A stretch of 17,372 nucleotides of DNA from Methanoregula sp. GTDB lineage: Archaea; Halobacteriota; Methanomicrobia; Methanomicrobiales; Methanospirillaceae. Positions within the stretch are counted from its first letter, which is position 1, and each line of letters begins with the position of its first letter. Of the stretch, positions 1 through 5,725 are shown one piece after another. Under the pieces are notes generated by a model, which was not told the DNA's origin, ran no database searches, and saw nothing but the letters and a program-made list of their open reading frames with translations. Location: positions 1 through 17,372 of the forward strand of contig JAKLGN010000011.1 in assembly GCA_022710665.1 (NCBI GenBank). Direction: 5' to 3'. Position numbers and translations under genes: made by a program.

Positions 1-656
1 CCGGCAAGGTCCGCCCCGCTGAACGTGAGCGAGGTGTTGTCGTTGTTCAGGTTGGCCGAGAACCGGGACTCGAGCCCGCTCAGTTTATCGTTCAACTGCC
101 GGACTTCCGCCAGCCGGTCATCGGGGAGTTTCAGGCCGTTCTTCTCGAATTCCCGGATTGTCAGGGTGTAGAGCCGCGACTCAGCCGGCGTCCGGGGGGC
201 CTGCCCCTTCAGCGCGTTGTAGAGGGCCCGCCGGGTATAGACATCGTTGAGGAAGACCGCGGAGGACTCCTCGAGCGCCATGCCTTCGGCAGCCACCTGC
301 GGGTCGGGATAGACGTACCCCATGAGGGTCATGGGATAGATCGCATCCGTGTAATCGCTCATGGCGGTATCGAATGCAAGCACGGTGGCATCAAACGTGC
401 GGGCGCCGGGGGGCAGGGCGGCAATCGCGGTGAACGAGGCGTTGGCACGCTCCTCCGCAGCAGCGGCGAGCGCCGGAATCTCACCGGGCGAGTACCGGGC
501 CTGGACCGGCGCGGTCACGGGCGGGGAGGATGCCGGCGATGGTGACGGCGATGCAGGTTGCTCCTCCAGGCACCCCGGGGTGAGGACGAGCAGGGCGGCA
601 AGGACGATGGAAAGGGCGGGCAGGCAGAGAGCCGGGCAACCTGACAACAACGGCAT
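1..656 (-). CDS. M3-family (thimet oligopeptidase-like) metallopeptidase, putative lipoprotein, N-terminal part
   Basis: The gene runs off the left edge of the window, leaving 218 complete codons. Residues 1-29 form a hydrophobic leader ending in a possible lipobox (LTPGC, Cys29), followed by a Ser/Pro-rich linker at about 33-50, so the enzyme is probably exported and lipid-anchored. Residues 160-218 resemble the N-terminal helical domain of M3A peptidases: a segment reading TIREFEKNGLKLPDDRL, then a helix with a FSANLNND core and SGADLAG at the edge. These Zn enzymes cleave short peptides in a deep channel. The HExxH zinc motif would lie beyond the window and was not seen. The ATG at 656 opens the only long frame here; a weak GGA lies about 6 nt upstream. 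Family members are usually about 600-700 aa, so roughly a third is visible. The family call is fairly strong; extracytoplasmic location is inferred, since the lipobox is not ideal (Pro at -2). Confidence 0.75.
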   Translation of the reverse strand, partial: MPLLSGCPALCLPALSIVLAALLVLTPGCLEEQPASPSPSPASSPPVTAPVQARYSPGEIPALAAAAEERANASFTAIAALPPGARTFDATVLAFDTAMSDYTDAIYPMTLMGYVYPDPQVAAEGMALEESSAVFLNDVYTRRALYNALKGQAPRTPAESRLYTLTIREFEKNGLKLPDDRLAEVRQLNDKLSGLESRFSANLNNDNTSLTFSGADLA

Positions 657-1026
657 AGTATTCCATAGATAAACACTGGTGCAGGATAAGGTTTGACCAC
701 CGGGACAGGGTTCGTGACGGGCTTTCCGGGAAAAGGAACCGGAGGCCTGTTATGAGAATTGCACTATCAGAGACTACCCCGGAAAAAGTACGCCCGTATC
801 GGGTCCCGTTGTACCGCTTTTACTTCCAACCTCCAGGAGGCAGAGGTAATACTCCGGGAAAACACGGTAATTCTTCCGGAACAATTCGTGGTTCACCGAC
901 GGAAATTGGTGAGGGCATATTTCGCAACGTTGAGGCGGGCGATCGTTCGCCTCTTCGGGCTGCAGGAACTGGCAGGAACCTGTAACAGAGCTGGATCCAG
1001 TCGGATACGGGGCTGATGATTTCAGC
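657..1026. other. 370-bp region without a confident gene; upstream region of the M3 peptidase gene
   Basis: This stretch separates the end of the nuclease gene (minus strand) from the start of the peptidase gene (minus strand), so it should hold the peptidase promoter. I see no strong TATA box; the best AT-rich stretch near the start codon is a GTTTATCTAT at about 667-676 on the minus strand, which is too close to the ATG to be convincing. Several overlapping frames are open on both strands, as expected in GC-rich DNA, and only one of them has a good ribosome binding site (the one at 752). Confidence 0.5.
752..985 (+). CDS. Possible small hypothetical protein (77 aa), doubtful
   Basis: The only argument for this reading frame is a very good Shine-Dalgarno sequence, GGAGG at 741-745, placed 6 nt before the ATG. 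The predicted product is hydrophilic, rich in Gly, Arg and Pro, with no recognisable domain, signal peptide or membrane segment. Two other frames over the same bases, one on each strand, are also open for 250 bp or more, so open length means little. It would be the only plus-strand gene between two minus-strand genes. It could be a decayed gene or chance. Confidence 0.18.
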   Translation: MRIALSETTPEKVRPYRVPLYRFYFQPPGGRGNTPGKHGNSSGTIRGSPTEIGEGIFRNVEAGDRSPLRAAGTGRNL

Positions 1027-1485
1027 TTACGAATCACACCCCTCATCCCCCAGCGCAACCGTAATCCACGACACCCGTCCCTCCTCCACCGCTTTTTTGA
1101 TCAGCGACTCTTCCCGCGTCAGCTTCCCCTTCCCTTTCTTCACTTCCACAAGCACGACACTGATCATATCTCCATTTTCATCCTTTGCCTGTGTGTAGCC
1201 ATCGAAGACAACGAAGTCGATCGGGTGCCCGATGAACCGGGCGTCGGACGCGGCGAACGGGAACTCCGGCAGGAACGGGGCCATCTGCTCCGCGATCTTT
1301 CCCTTGAGCGTGGAGCGCGAACGGTTCACCGAATCTTTCCGGATCGTGTCCGTGCACTCGATCTTCCAGCGTTCGAGATCGTTCTTTGCACGCTCTTCGT
1401 ACACCCGGACCTGTGTGCGGAAGATGAGGTAGGTGAGAACACAGCCAAGGATGAACGCAACTGCGATGAGAAGGAAGTCGGACAT
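1027..1485 (-). CDS. Membrane-anchored endonuclease distantly related to archaeal Holliday junction resolvase
   Basis: The protein has 152 aa. Residues 4-22 form one hydrophobic helix, followed by a charged, probably coiled segment (about 25-65) and a compact C-terminal nuclease domain (about 78-146). The domain shows the PD-(D/E)XK pattern of Hjc relatives: Asp90 in GHPIDFVVFDG and Glu114/Lys116 in VVLVEVKKGKGKLT, followed by a helix with KKAVEEGRVSW. This architecture matches the uncharacterised archaeal family described as a predicted secreted or membrane endonuclease related to Hjc (COG4741 as I recall it). The substrate is unknown. Whether the nuclease faces the cytoplasm or the outside is undecided. 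The frame is open 53 codons further upstream, but that extension is compositionally odd, and the ATG at 1485 directly begins the membrane helix. No Shine-Dalgarno is seen; with the TATA-like box about 29 nt upstream, the transcript may be leaderless. Confidence 0.8.
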   Translation of the reverse strand: MSDFLLIAVAFILGCVLTYLIFRTQVRVYEERAKNDLERWKIECTDTIRKDSVNRSRSTLKGKIAEQMAPFLPEFPFAASDARFIGHPIDFVVFDGYTQAKDENGDMISVVLVEVKKGKGKLTREESLIKKAVEEGRVSWITVALGDEGCDS

Positions 1486-1509
1486 GGTGTCTGAGTGTTT
1501 TTGTGCAGG

Positions 1510-1518
1510 GTATAGAAT
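1510..1518 (-). promoter_or_regulatory. TATA-like box upstream of the Hjc-related nuclease gene
   Basis: On the minus strand the sequence reads ATTCTATAC, centred about 29 nt before the ATG at 1485. Archaeal transcription usually starts about 25 nt downstream of the box, which would place the start at or just before the ATG and explains the absence of a ribosome binding site. This is a sequence-only assignment. Confidence 0.4.
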
Positions 1519-1733
1519 GGAGTCGGGTGCGTGGTGAATGTGAATGAAATGAAACGAAAATGCATGGTACATGAGCCTGCAGAGCGGCTCCATCATCACC
1601 AACGTCGTTCCTGTCAGGGATACAGGAGGGAGGAAAACCTGCATATTCGGATTATATGAGGTAACAACCGTTCAAAATCGCAAAAATTTGTCAGGTTATG
1701 ACCCTGGCTGTCGCCCTGGTCACGGTCGGGAAC

Positions 1734-1746
1734 AAAAAAAGAAAAA
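1734..1746 (-). terminator. T-run terminator after the lipoprotein gene
   Basis: Immediately after the TAA stop codon of the lipoprotein gene the minus strand reads T5-C-T7. Archaeal RNA polymerase terminates at such U-rich tracts without needing a hairpin, and no stem is evident before it. Confidence 0.6.
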
Positions 1747-2346
1747 TTACCGGATCTTCGCAGCTGCAGCAATCGCCATCTGCTTGAGCGTCTCGAAATC
1801 GGCTTCGGTCCCGACTGTCATGAACTGCTCGAACACGTCGTATTTCACAAAGGTAATCATGTAACTCATGGTATTATCGCTTCGGTCGTAGGCTTTCATC
1901 GCACGGCTGTAATCGCCGATGGTCGGGAGGGAAATCTCTTCAACAGTAAAATTGCTGTCTTCAGCCGGCATGGTTTTCCAGGTGTTGACCGTATCGAGGG
2001 CGATGAGTGTGATATTCTGAGTAGAGTACACGGAGATGACCTGTTCAAAGAAAGGTCCCTCTGACACATTTCCTCCGGTTTTCATATAGCCGGCATAATA
2101 CCCGCGTTTCCAGCCGTGTTCGATTGCCCAGTACCGCATATTAGCAGCTTCCCTTTCGCCTTTTTCCAGCAGGGTGAAATTCCCCGGAAGATCCGCCGGC
2201 TCCAAAGCCATTTCTGCCGGTGAAACTGTTGAAAGGCCGGGGGTGGGTACCGGAGACGACGGGGCCGGGGATATGCACCCTGCGACAGCGAGAAGGGTGA
2301 AGACGACCGTGAACAGTAGTACGATGCTGAGGTAGTCTTTTGTCAT
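1747..2346 (-). CDS. Hypothetical lipoprotein (199 aa)
   Basis: I do not recognise a named family. The protein starts with two charged residues and a hydrophobic stretch (about 5-21) ending in a clear lipobox VAGC with Cys24, then a Ser/Pro/Thr-rich linker (25-42), which is typical of exported euryarchaeal lipoproteins. The rest (about 45-199) looks like a single globular alpha/beta domain with alternating strands. It includes LPGNFTLLEKGER near 53-65, an aromatic Gly/Tyr-rich segment (GWKRGYYAGY) near 78-87, and a C-terminal helix rich in Ala. I recall similar hypothetical lipoproteins in methanogens, but no function is known to me. The ATG at 2346 is the first Met before the signal helix. 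No Shine-Dalgarno is obvious; a T-rich terminator follows the stop. It is probably transcribed alone. Confidence 0.8.
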   Translation of the reverse strand: MTKDYLSIVLLFTVVFTLLAVAGCISPAPSSPVPTPGLSTVSPAEMALEPADLPGNFTLLEKGEREAANMRYWAIEHGWKRGYYAGYMKTGGNVSEGPFFEQVISVYSTQNITLIALDTVNTWKTMPAEDSNFTVEEISLPTIGDYSRAMKAYDRSDNTMSYMITFVKYDVFEQFMTVGTEADFETLKQMAIAAAAKIR

Positions 2347-2460
2347 GGGTTATTCATGCCCGCCCGGGACGATGAAGGTTTGCAGGGTTCCGGTCGTTTT
2401 ACTGGTGAAAAATGGACCAGGCCGTATTTCCCGTCAGGTTTTTTGTAAAAGAGAGGAGCG

Positions 2461-2853
2461 TTGGAATGGATCGCAGGGATTGGAGAGGTTTGCCAGGATC
2501 TGGTGTGTCCAGCAAAAATTGGGGGGGGGAAGAGATTTTTCAGGAACAATTCAAACAACGACAAAGAGAAGGAGATACCCGCATCCTTCGGGAAACAGAT
2601 CGATGGCAATTTTTTCCATGATACCAACGACATCGGAAATGGAAAAGCCCATGGTGCAGTATGGATGAATTCCGACAATTTTATTATAATCGATATCCGG
2701 AATAATTTCAAAATCGAATATTCTGTCTTTCCAACAGGATGTTCCCTGACAGACTCGGCCTTCAATACGTTCACCAGAATATCACCTGAAAATCCCACCT
2801 TCCGATCCACATCCGCGTCTCATCCTTCCGGAAAAAACAGAGATCCGATTTGA
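2461..2853 (+). CDS. Doubtful hypothetical ORF or gene remnant (130 aa)
   Basis: This frame starts with TTG and has no clear ribosome binding site. Its N-terminal third crosses the G9 tract. The portion from about residue 46 onward is more protein-like, with hydrophobic and polar residues alternating (for example WMNSDNFIIIDIRNNFKIEY near 68-87), and could be the end of a decayed protein. I recognise no family. The stop lies 17 nt before the start of the propeller gene. It may simply be untranslated upstream DNA. Confidence 0.2.
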   Translation: MEWIAGIGEVCQDLVCPAKIGGGKRFFRNNSNNDKEKEIPASFGKQIDGNFFHDTNDIGNGKAHGAVWMNSDNFIIIDIRNNFKIEYSVFPTGCSLTDSAFNTFTRISPENPTFRSTSASHPSGKNRDPI

Positions 2854-2856
2854 AAT

Positions 2857-2863
2857 GATGAGG
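2857..2863 (+). promoter_or_regulatory. Ribosome binding site of the propeller protein
   Basis: GATGAGG ends 7 nt before the ATG at 2871. It includes GAGG, complementary to the CCUCC end of 16S rRNA, and supports this start codon, which directly precedes the signal peptide. Confidence 0.6.
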
Positions 2864-2870
2864 CTTCATT

Positions 2871-4652
2871 ATGGGAATATTTCGAAGTATCCGGTTTTCT
2901 GTCGTTGTTGTACTCCTCTTCCTTGCACCGTTGAGCAGTGCTGCTGGCTTCCCCGCGACTGAATGGGAGGAGCTGCTGGGGGGCTCGGGCGATGAGTTCA
3001 GTCAACAGATCGACGATACCTATTTTTCCGACGGGTTTATCCTCACCGGCGTATCGTATTCGGATAACAGCGGGAATGTGACCCTGACGAACCACGGGCA
3101 GAGGGATATCTGGGTCGTGACATTGAACACCACGGGGGCCATCCAGTGGCAGCGACTGCTCGGGGGCAGCGACCAGGACACCGGCGCCTCCCTTGATCGG
3201 GCCAACTTTAATGGCTACCTCCTCGCCGCGGATACGCTCTCCAGCGCCAGCGGCGATATTATCAACACCAGCCACGGGAACACTGACGTGTGGATCGTCC
3301 ACATGGACCCATCGGGTAACATCCTGCAGCAGAAGCTACTGGGCGGCTCGGGGACCGATTCCAACGTTGGGTTCCGGCAGACAGATGATCTCGGATTCCT
3401 CCTGGTCGGAGCAACGAATTCCAACGGGACCGGGGATGTCATGGCCGGGAACCACGGCGGTTTATTCGATGTCTGGATTGTCAGGATGGATGGGGACTGG
3501 AACATCCTGTGGCAGAGACTCCTCGGCGGGAGCGAGGAAGATGTCGGCTGGGATTTCGCTCTGACGAGGGACGGGGGGTCCATTATCACCGGGCGTTCGA
3601 TGTCCAGTGCAAGCGGGGACGTCACCGGTACCAGCCATGGATTATTCGACGCGTGGATCGTGAAGCTGGACCAGGCAGGAAACATCGAGTGGCAGAAACT
3701 CCTGGGTGGCGATCGCGATGACGGGCTGAGGAGTGTCGCACTGACAGACGATGGAGGCTACATCCTCGCAGGATACTCCAATTCCGACACCATCAGAAAT
3801 CCCGGAGTACTGAACCATGGAAATATGGATGCATGGGTCGTGAAGCTGGATCAGGCAGGAAACGTCGAGTGGCAGAAACTCCTGGGGGGCGATCAACGGG
3901 ATGACGCCGAAGAGATCCTGCCTACCAATGATGGATTTGTCCTTATCGGGTGCTCGTCTTCCGGTACAAGCGGGGATATCACCGCGGTGAACCATGGCGG
4001 CTATTCTGATGTCTGGGTTGTCAAACTGGATAAGGCAGGGAACATCCTTTGGCAAGGCCTGATGGGCGGAGCCGGAAACGACTGCGGGTATGCCATCCGG
4101 CAGACTGCGGACGGAGGCCTTGTCTTTATCGGAAATTCAGACTCCAATGCCAGTGGCGATATCACCGGCACCAGTCGCGGCGGTTATGATTTCTGGGTCG
4201 TGAAGCTTACGAATCCCTCGTTGTATATCGACATCCTGCCGATAGGGGACCGGCAGCCTGGCGAGAAATTTACTATCACTACACAGACGAATCTTCGCAC
4301 CGGCACAAATGTTCTCGTGGAAGTCATTTGTTCGTCACTCAACACGACCAAAAAGAGCTCGAGTGGTGAGTTCAGCGGGGTAACCGGAACAATTGCCGTC
4401 CAGCCATCCCTGAATGATCCCGTCAACAGAACTGCATTTGACCTCGATCTCTCACCGTTTGCACCGGACATCACGGAATGCCTCGTCCGGGAGAATGCCA
4501 GTTCACCGGCCGTCAGCGATACGGAGCCCTTCACGGTCGGCCTGGTCGCGGGTCCGACCACAACAGCGGCCGGACCAGATCCATTCGTTGTTGCCGTTGG
4601 GATCCTGTGCGGATACTGGATAATCCGTAGCATCGTTCCGAAAAGGAAGTGA
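2871..4652 (+). CDS. Secreted, C-terminally anchored repeat protein (probable seven-bladed beta-propeller)
   Basis: The protein has 593 aa. Residues 1-25 are a signal peptide (basic start, hydrophobic core, SSAAG cleavage region). Residues 31-446 hold seven repeats of about 60 aa. Each begins with W-x-x-L-L-G-G followed by acidic residues (LLGG or LMGG at 35, 96, 156, 217, 277, 337, 397), then a GGYILAG-like strand, a SGD-(I/V) turn, and (D/F)-x-W-(I/V)-V-K-L-D. Seven units of this size fit one propeller. Residues 450-550 form a separate beta-rich domain (starting near IDILPIGD, with GEFSGVTGT) that I recall from Methanomicrobiales surface proteins. A Thr-rich linker, one membrane helix (about 571-586) and a final KRK end the protein, so the propeller should sit outside the cell. 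Function is unknown; adhesion or carbohydrate binding would be guesses. NxS/T sites are numerous, consistent with glycosylation. Confidence 0.85.
   Translation: MGIFRSIRFSVVVVLLFLAPLSSAAGFPATEWEELLGGSGDEFSQQIDDTYFSDGFILTGVSYSDNSGNVTLTNHGQRDIWVVTLNTTGAIQWQRLLGGSDQDTGASLDRANFNGYLLAADTLSSASGDIINTSHGNTDVWIVHMDPSGNILQQKLLGGSGTDSNVGFRQTDDLGFLLVGATNSNGTGDVMAGNHGGLFDVWIVRMDGDWNILWQRLLGGSEEDVGWDFALTRDGGSIITGRSMSSASGDVTGTSHGLFDAWIVKLDQAGNIEWQKLLGGDRDDGLRSVALTDDGGYILAGYSNSDTIRNPGVLNHGNMDAWVVKLDQAGNVEWQKLLGGDQRDDAEEILPTNDGFVLIGCSSSGTSGDITAVNHGGYSDVWVVKLDKAGNILWQGLMGGAGNDCGYAIRQTADGGLVFIGNSDSNASGDITGTSRGGYDFWVVKLTNPSLYIDILPIGDRQPGEKFTITTQTNLRTGTNVLVEVICSSLNTTKKSSSGEFSGVTGTIAVQPSLNDPVNRTAFDLDLSPFAPDITECLVRENASSPAVSDTEPFTVGLVAGPTTTAAGPDPFVVAVGILCGYWIIRSIVPKRK
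2961..4208 (+). repeat. Seven tandem ~180-bp coding repeats
   Basis: The repeat unit of the propeller gene recurs every 180-183 bp, matching a 60-61 residue protein period. At the DNA level most copies have diverged, apart from a closely matching pair between repeats four/five and five/six. Confidence 0.85.
3651..3894 (+). repeat. Near-identical 64-bp direct repeat pair, 180 bp apart
   Basis: Bases 3651-3714 and 3831-3894 differ at only about five positions. They encode the end of one repeat and the start of the next (the AW-(I/V)-VKLDQAGN segment through EWQKLLGGD). Such closeness compared with the other repeats suggests a recent duplication or gene conversion within the array. Confidence 0.8.
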
Positions 4653-4698
4653 ACACCGATCCTGATGAAGGTAAATAAATGGAAATCCAGACTAATCA

Positions 4699-4711
4699 AA
4701 ATAATATATTC
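4699..4711 (+). promoter_or_regulatory. TATA-like box upstream of the RecB-like nuclease gene
   Basis: The sequence AAATAATATATTC lies in the 177-bp gap between the propeller gene and the nuclease. A start about 25 nt downstream would give a leader of roughly 95 nt before the ATG at 4830. Alternatively it could serve an ATG at 4788 in the same frame, but that start has no ribosome binding site. Confidence 0.4.
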
Positions 4712-4819
4712 ACCCCGTCACCCTTCCGCTTAAATCAGGAGACATCCATTACCGAAAATACGATGAGAGCAAACCCGCCTGCCCCGGATGTCCCGTAAGC
4801 TGCGGAATGGAGAACCTTC

Positions 4820-4824
4820 AGGAG
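4820..4824 (+). promoter_or_regulatory. Ribosome binding site deciding the nuclease start
   Basis: AGGAG lies 5 nt before the ATG at 4830. The same frame is open from an ATG at 4788, but the extra 14 residues have no such site and no conserved look, so 4830 is preferred. Confidence 0.6.
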
Positions 4825-4829
4825 TTGTT

Positions 4830-5690
4830 ATGCCCGACCTCGACCCCTACTTTTTCCAGAATAACCGGTGGTCCTTCACCCGGCACCGGGTCTGGAACCG
4901 GTGCCCCCGCCAGTACTATTTCGAATACATCGCCCCCTACGTCAGGTCGGATCCGGTCGTCGATCCCGGCAAGATCCGGTGGCTCAAGAATTTCACGTCC
5001 AAGTTCGTGGTCCAGGGGCAGGTCGTCCACGATATCATCGACCAGCAGATCCAGGCACACTGCGAGGAGCGGCCGATGAGCCTTGACGAAGCGCTCAGTA
5101 CATTTTCCCGAAAGGTTGCCGCGTACAGGACTGTGGAAGGCATCACCTTCACCGAGTGCCATAACGGGCAGGCGATCCCGGACTCCTTCTATACCGATAT
5201 GGAGGCAAACGGCCAGACCTGCCTCTTCACCTTCTTCGGGAAATGGCCGGAGTACGCGAAACGGCAGTGCCTGCGGCACGAGAAGTTCGACACCTTCATG
5301 GTCGGGGATACCGGGGTGACGGTCAAGGTTGACTTCATCGGGAAGATGCCGGACGGAACGCTCCTCCTCACCGACTGGAAGACCGGCAAGGACGATGACG
5401 GGAACGAGTCGGGACTGCAGATGGCAGCATACGTGCTCTGGGCGAAGGAGTACTACAACCTGCCTGCCGATGAGATCGGCACGGAGCTCGTCTTTCTCAA
5501 GACCGGCAAGACGAAGCCCTACAATTTCTTTGACGAGCAGCTCGTGGAGCTGAAGGAGATGATCGTGCCGGAGTTCGCGGCGATGAATGCGAGTTACGAG
5601 TTTGAGGATTTTCCGGCGAAGTCGTCGCAGAGGGAGTGCCTGAGCTGTAAGTTTGCGGAGGTCTGTGACAGGACAGAATCACCGGGATAA
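4830..5690 (+). CDS. Stand-alone RecB/Cas4-like PD-(D/E)XK nuclease with Fe-S cluster motif
   Basis: The protein has 286 aa and is a single nuclease domain without a helicase part. Motifs in order: Cys25 in WNRCPRQYYFEYI, His67 in GQVVHDII, Asp168 in VKVDFIGK, Asp182/Lys184 in LLTDWKTGK, the QxxxY motif at Gln197-Tyr201, and Cys270, Cys273 and Cys279 in CLSCKFAEVC. The four cysteines have the C...C-x2-C-x5-C layout of AddB and Cas4 nucleases, where they hold a 4Fe-4S cluster that staples the N- and C-terminal ends of the domain. Known members cut single-stranded or end-containing DNA with Mg or Mn ions. No cas genes are nearby. It converges on the end of the addA-like gene with a 35-bp gap and has its own promoter, so it is not in that operon, but a role in the same end-processing pathway is plausible. 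All catalytic residues are present. Confidence 0.85.
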   Translation: MPDLDPYFFQNNRWSFTRHRVWNRCPRQYYFEYIAPYVRSDPVVDPGKIRWLKNFTSKFVVQGQVVHDIIDQQIQAHCEERPMSLDEALSTFSRKVAAYRTVEGITFTECHNGQAIPDSFYTDMEANGQTCLFTFFGKWPEYAKRQCLRHEKFDTFMVGDTGVTVKVDFIGKMPDGTLLLTDWKTGKDDDGNESGLQMAAYVLWAKEYYNLPADEIGTELVFLKTGKTKPYNFFDEQLVELKEMIVPEFAAMNASYEFEDFPAKSSQRECLSCKFAEVCDRTESPG

Positions 5691-5700
5691 ATGTCCCTTT

Positions 5701-5707
5701 AAAAAAA
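5701..5707 (-). terminator. T7 terminator after the addBA operon
   Basis: Nineteen bases beyond the stop codon of the addA-like gene the minus strand has seven T residues. For the opposing nuclease gene, a T5 run on the plus strand (5729-5733), inside the 3' end of addA, could act the same way, so the two transcripts probably overlap slightly. Confidence 0.5.
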
Positions 5708-5725
5708 GCCAGGAGTCTCTCATTG

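Larger units (their letters stand above)
2347..2870. other. 524-bp divergent intergenic region, AT-rich in its right half
   Basis: This region separates the divergent lipoprotein and propeller genes and must carry both promoters. It contains a run of nine G residues at 2521-2529, and an AT-rich block at 2679-2690 (TTTTATTATAAT) that could serve as a TATA box in either direction, but it lies about 180 nt before the propeller start. Long but unconvincing frames are open on both strands (2461-2853 plus; 2343-2810 minus). The size and mixed composition suggest a decayed gene or a large regulatory region. Confidence 0.4.

Noticed and set aside
1012..1026. Small hairpin (5-bp stem GCTGA/TCAGC, 5-nt loop) just after the nuclease stop codon
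   Set aside because: The stem is short and no T-run follows on the minus strand, so it is not a convincing terminator; such a stem is common by chance.
774..1058. Minus-strand frame of 94 codons overlapping the end of the Hjc-related nuclease gene
   Set aside because: It overlaps the real gene in another frame, has no domain and no good ribosome binding site.
2343..2810. Minus-strand frame of 155 codons whose stop overlaps the lipoprotein start (ATGA)
   Set aside because: The overlap looks operon-like, but the product is compositionally odd (many Phe, Pro and Ser), has no recognisable domain and no clear ribosome binding site, and competes with a plus-strand frame over the same bases.
4788..4829. 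Earlier ATG for the RecB-like nuclease
   Set aside because: There is no ribosome binding site before it, while AGGAG precedes the ATG at 4830.
4830..5690. Idea that the nuclease is Cas4 of a CRISPR system
   Set aside because: No direct repeats with spacers and no cas1, cas2 or effector genes are present in the window; the motifs alone do not separate Cas4 from other RecB-type nucleases.
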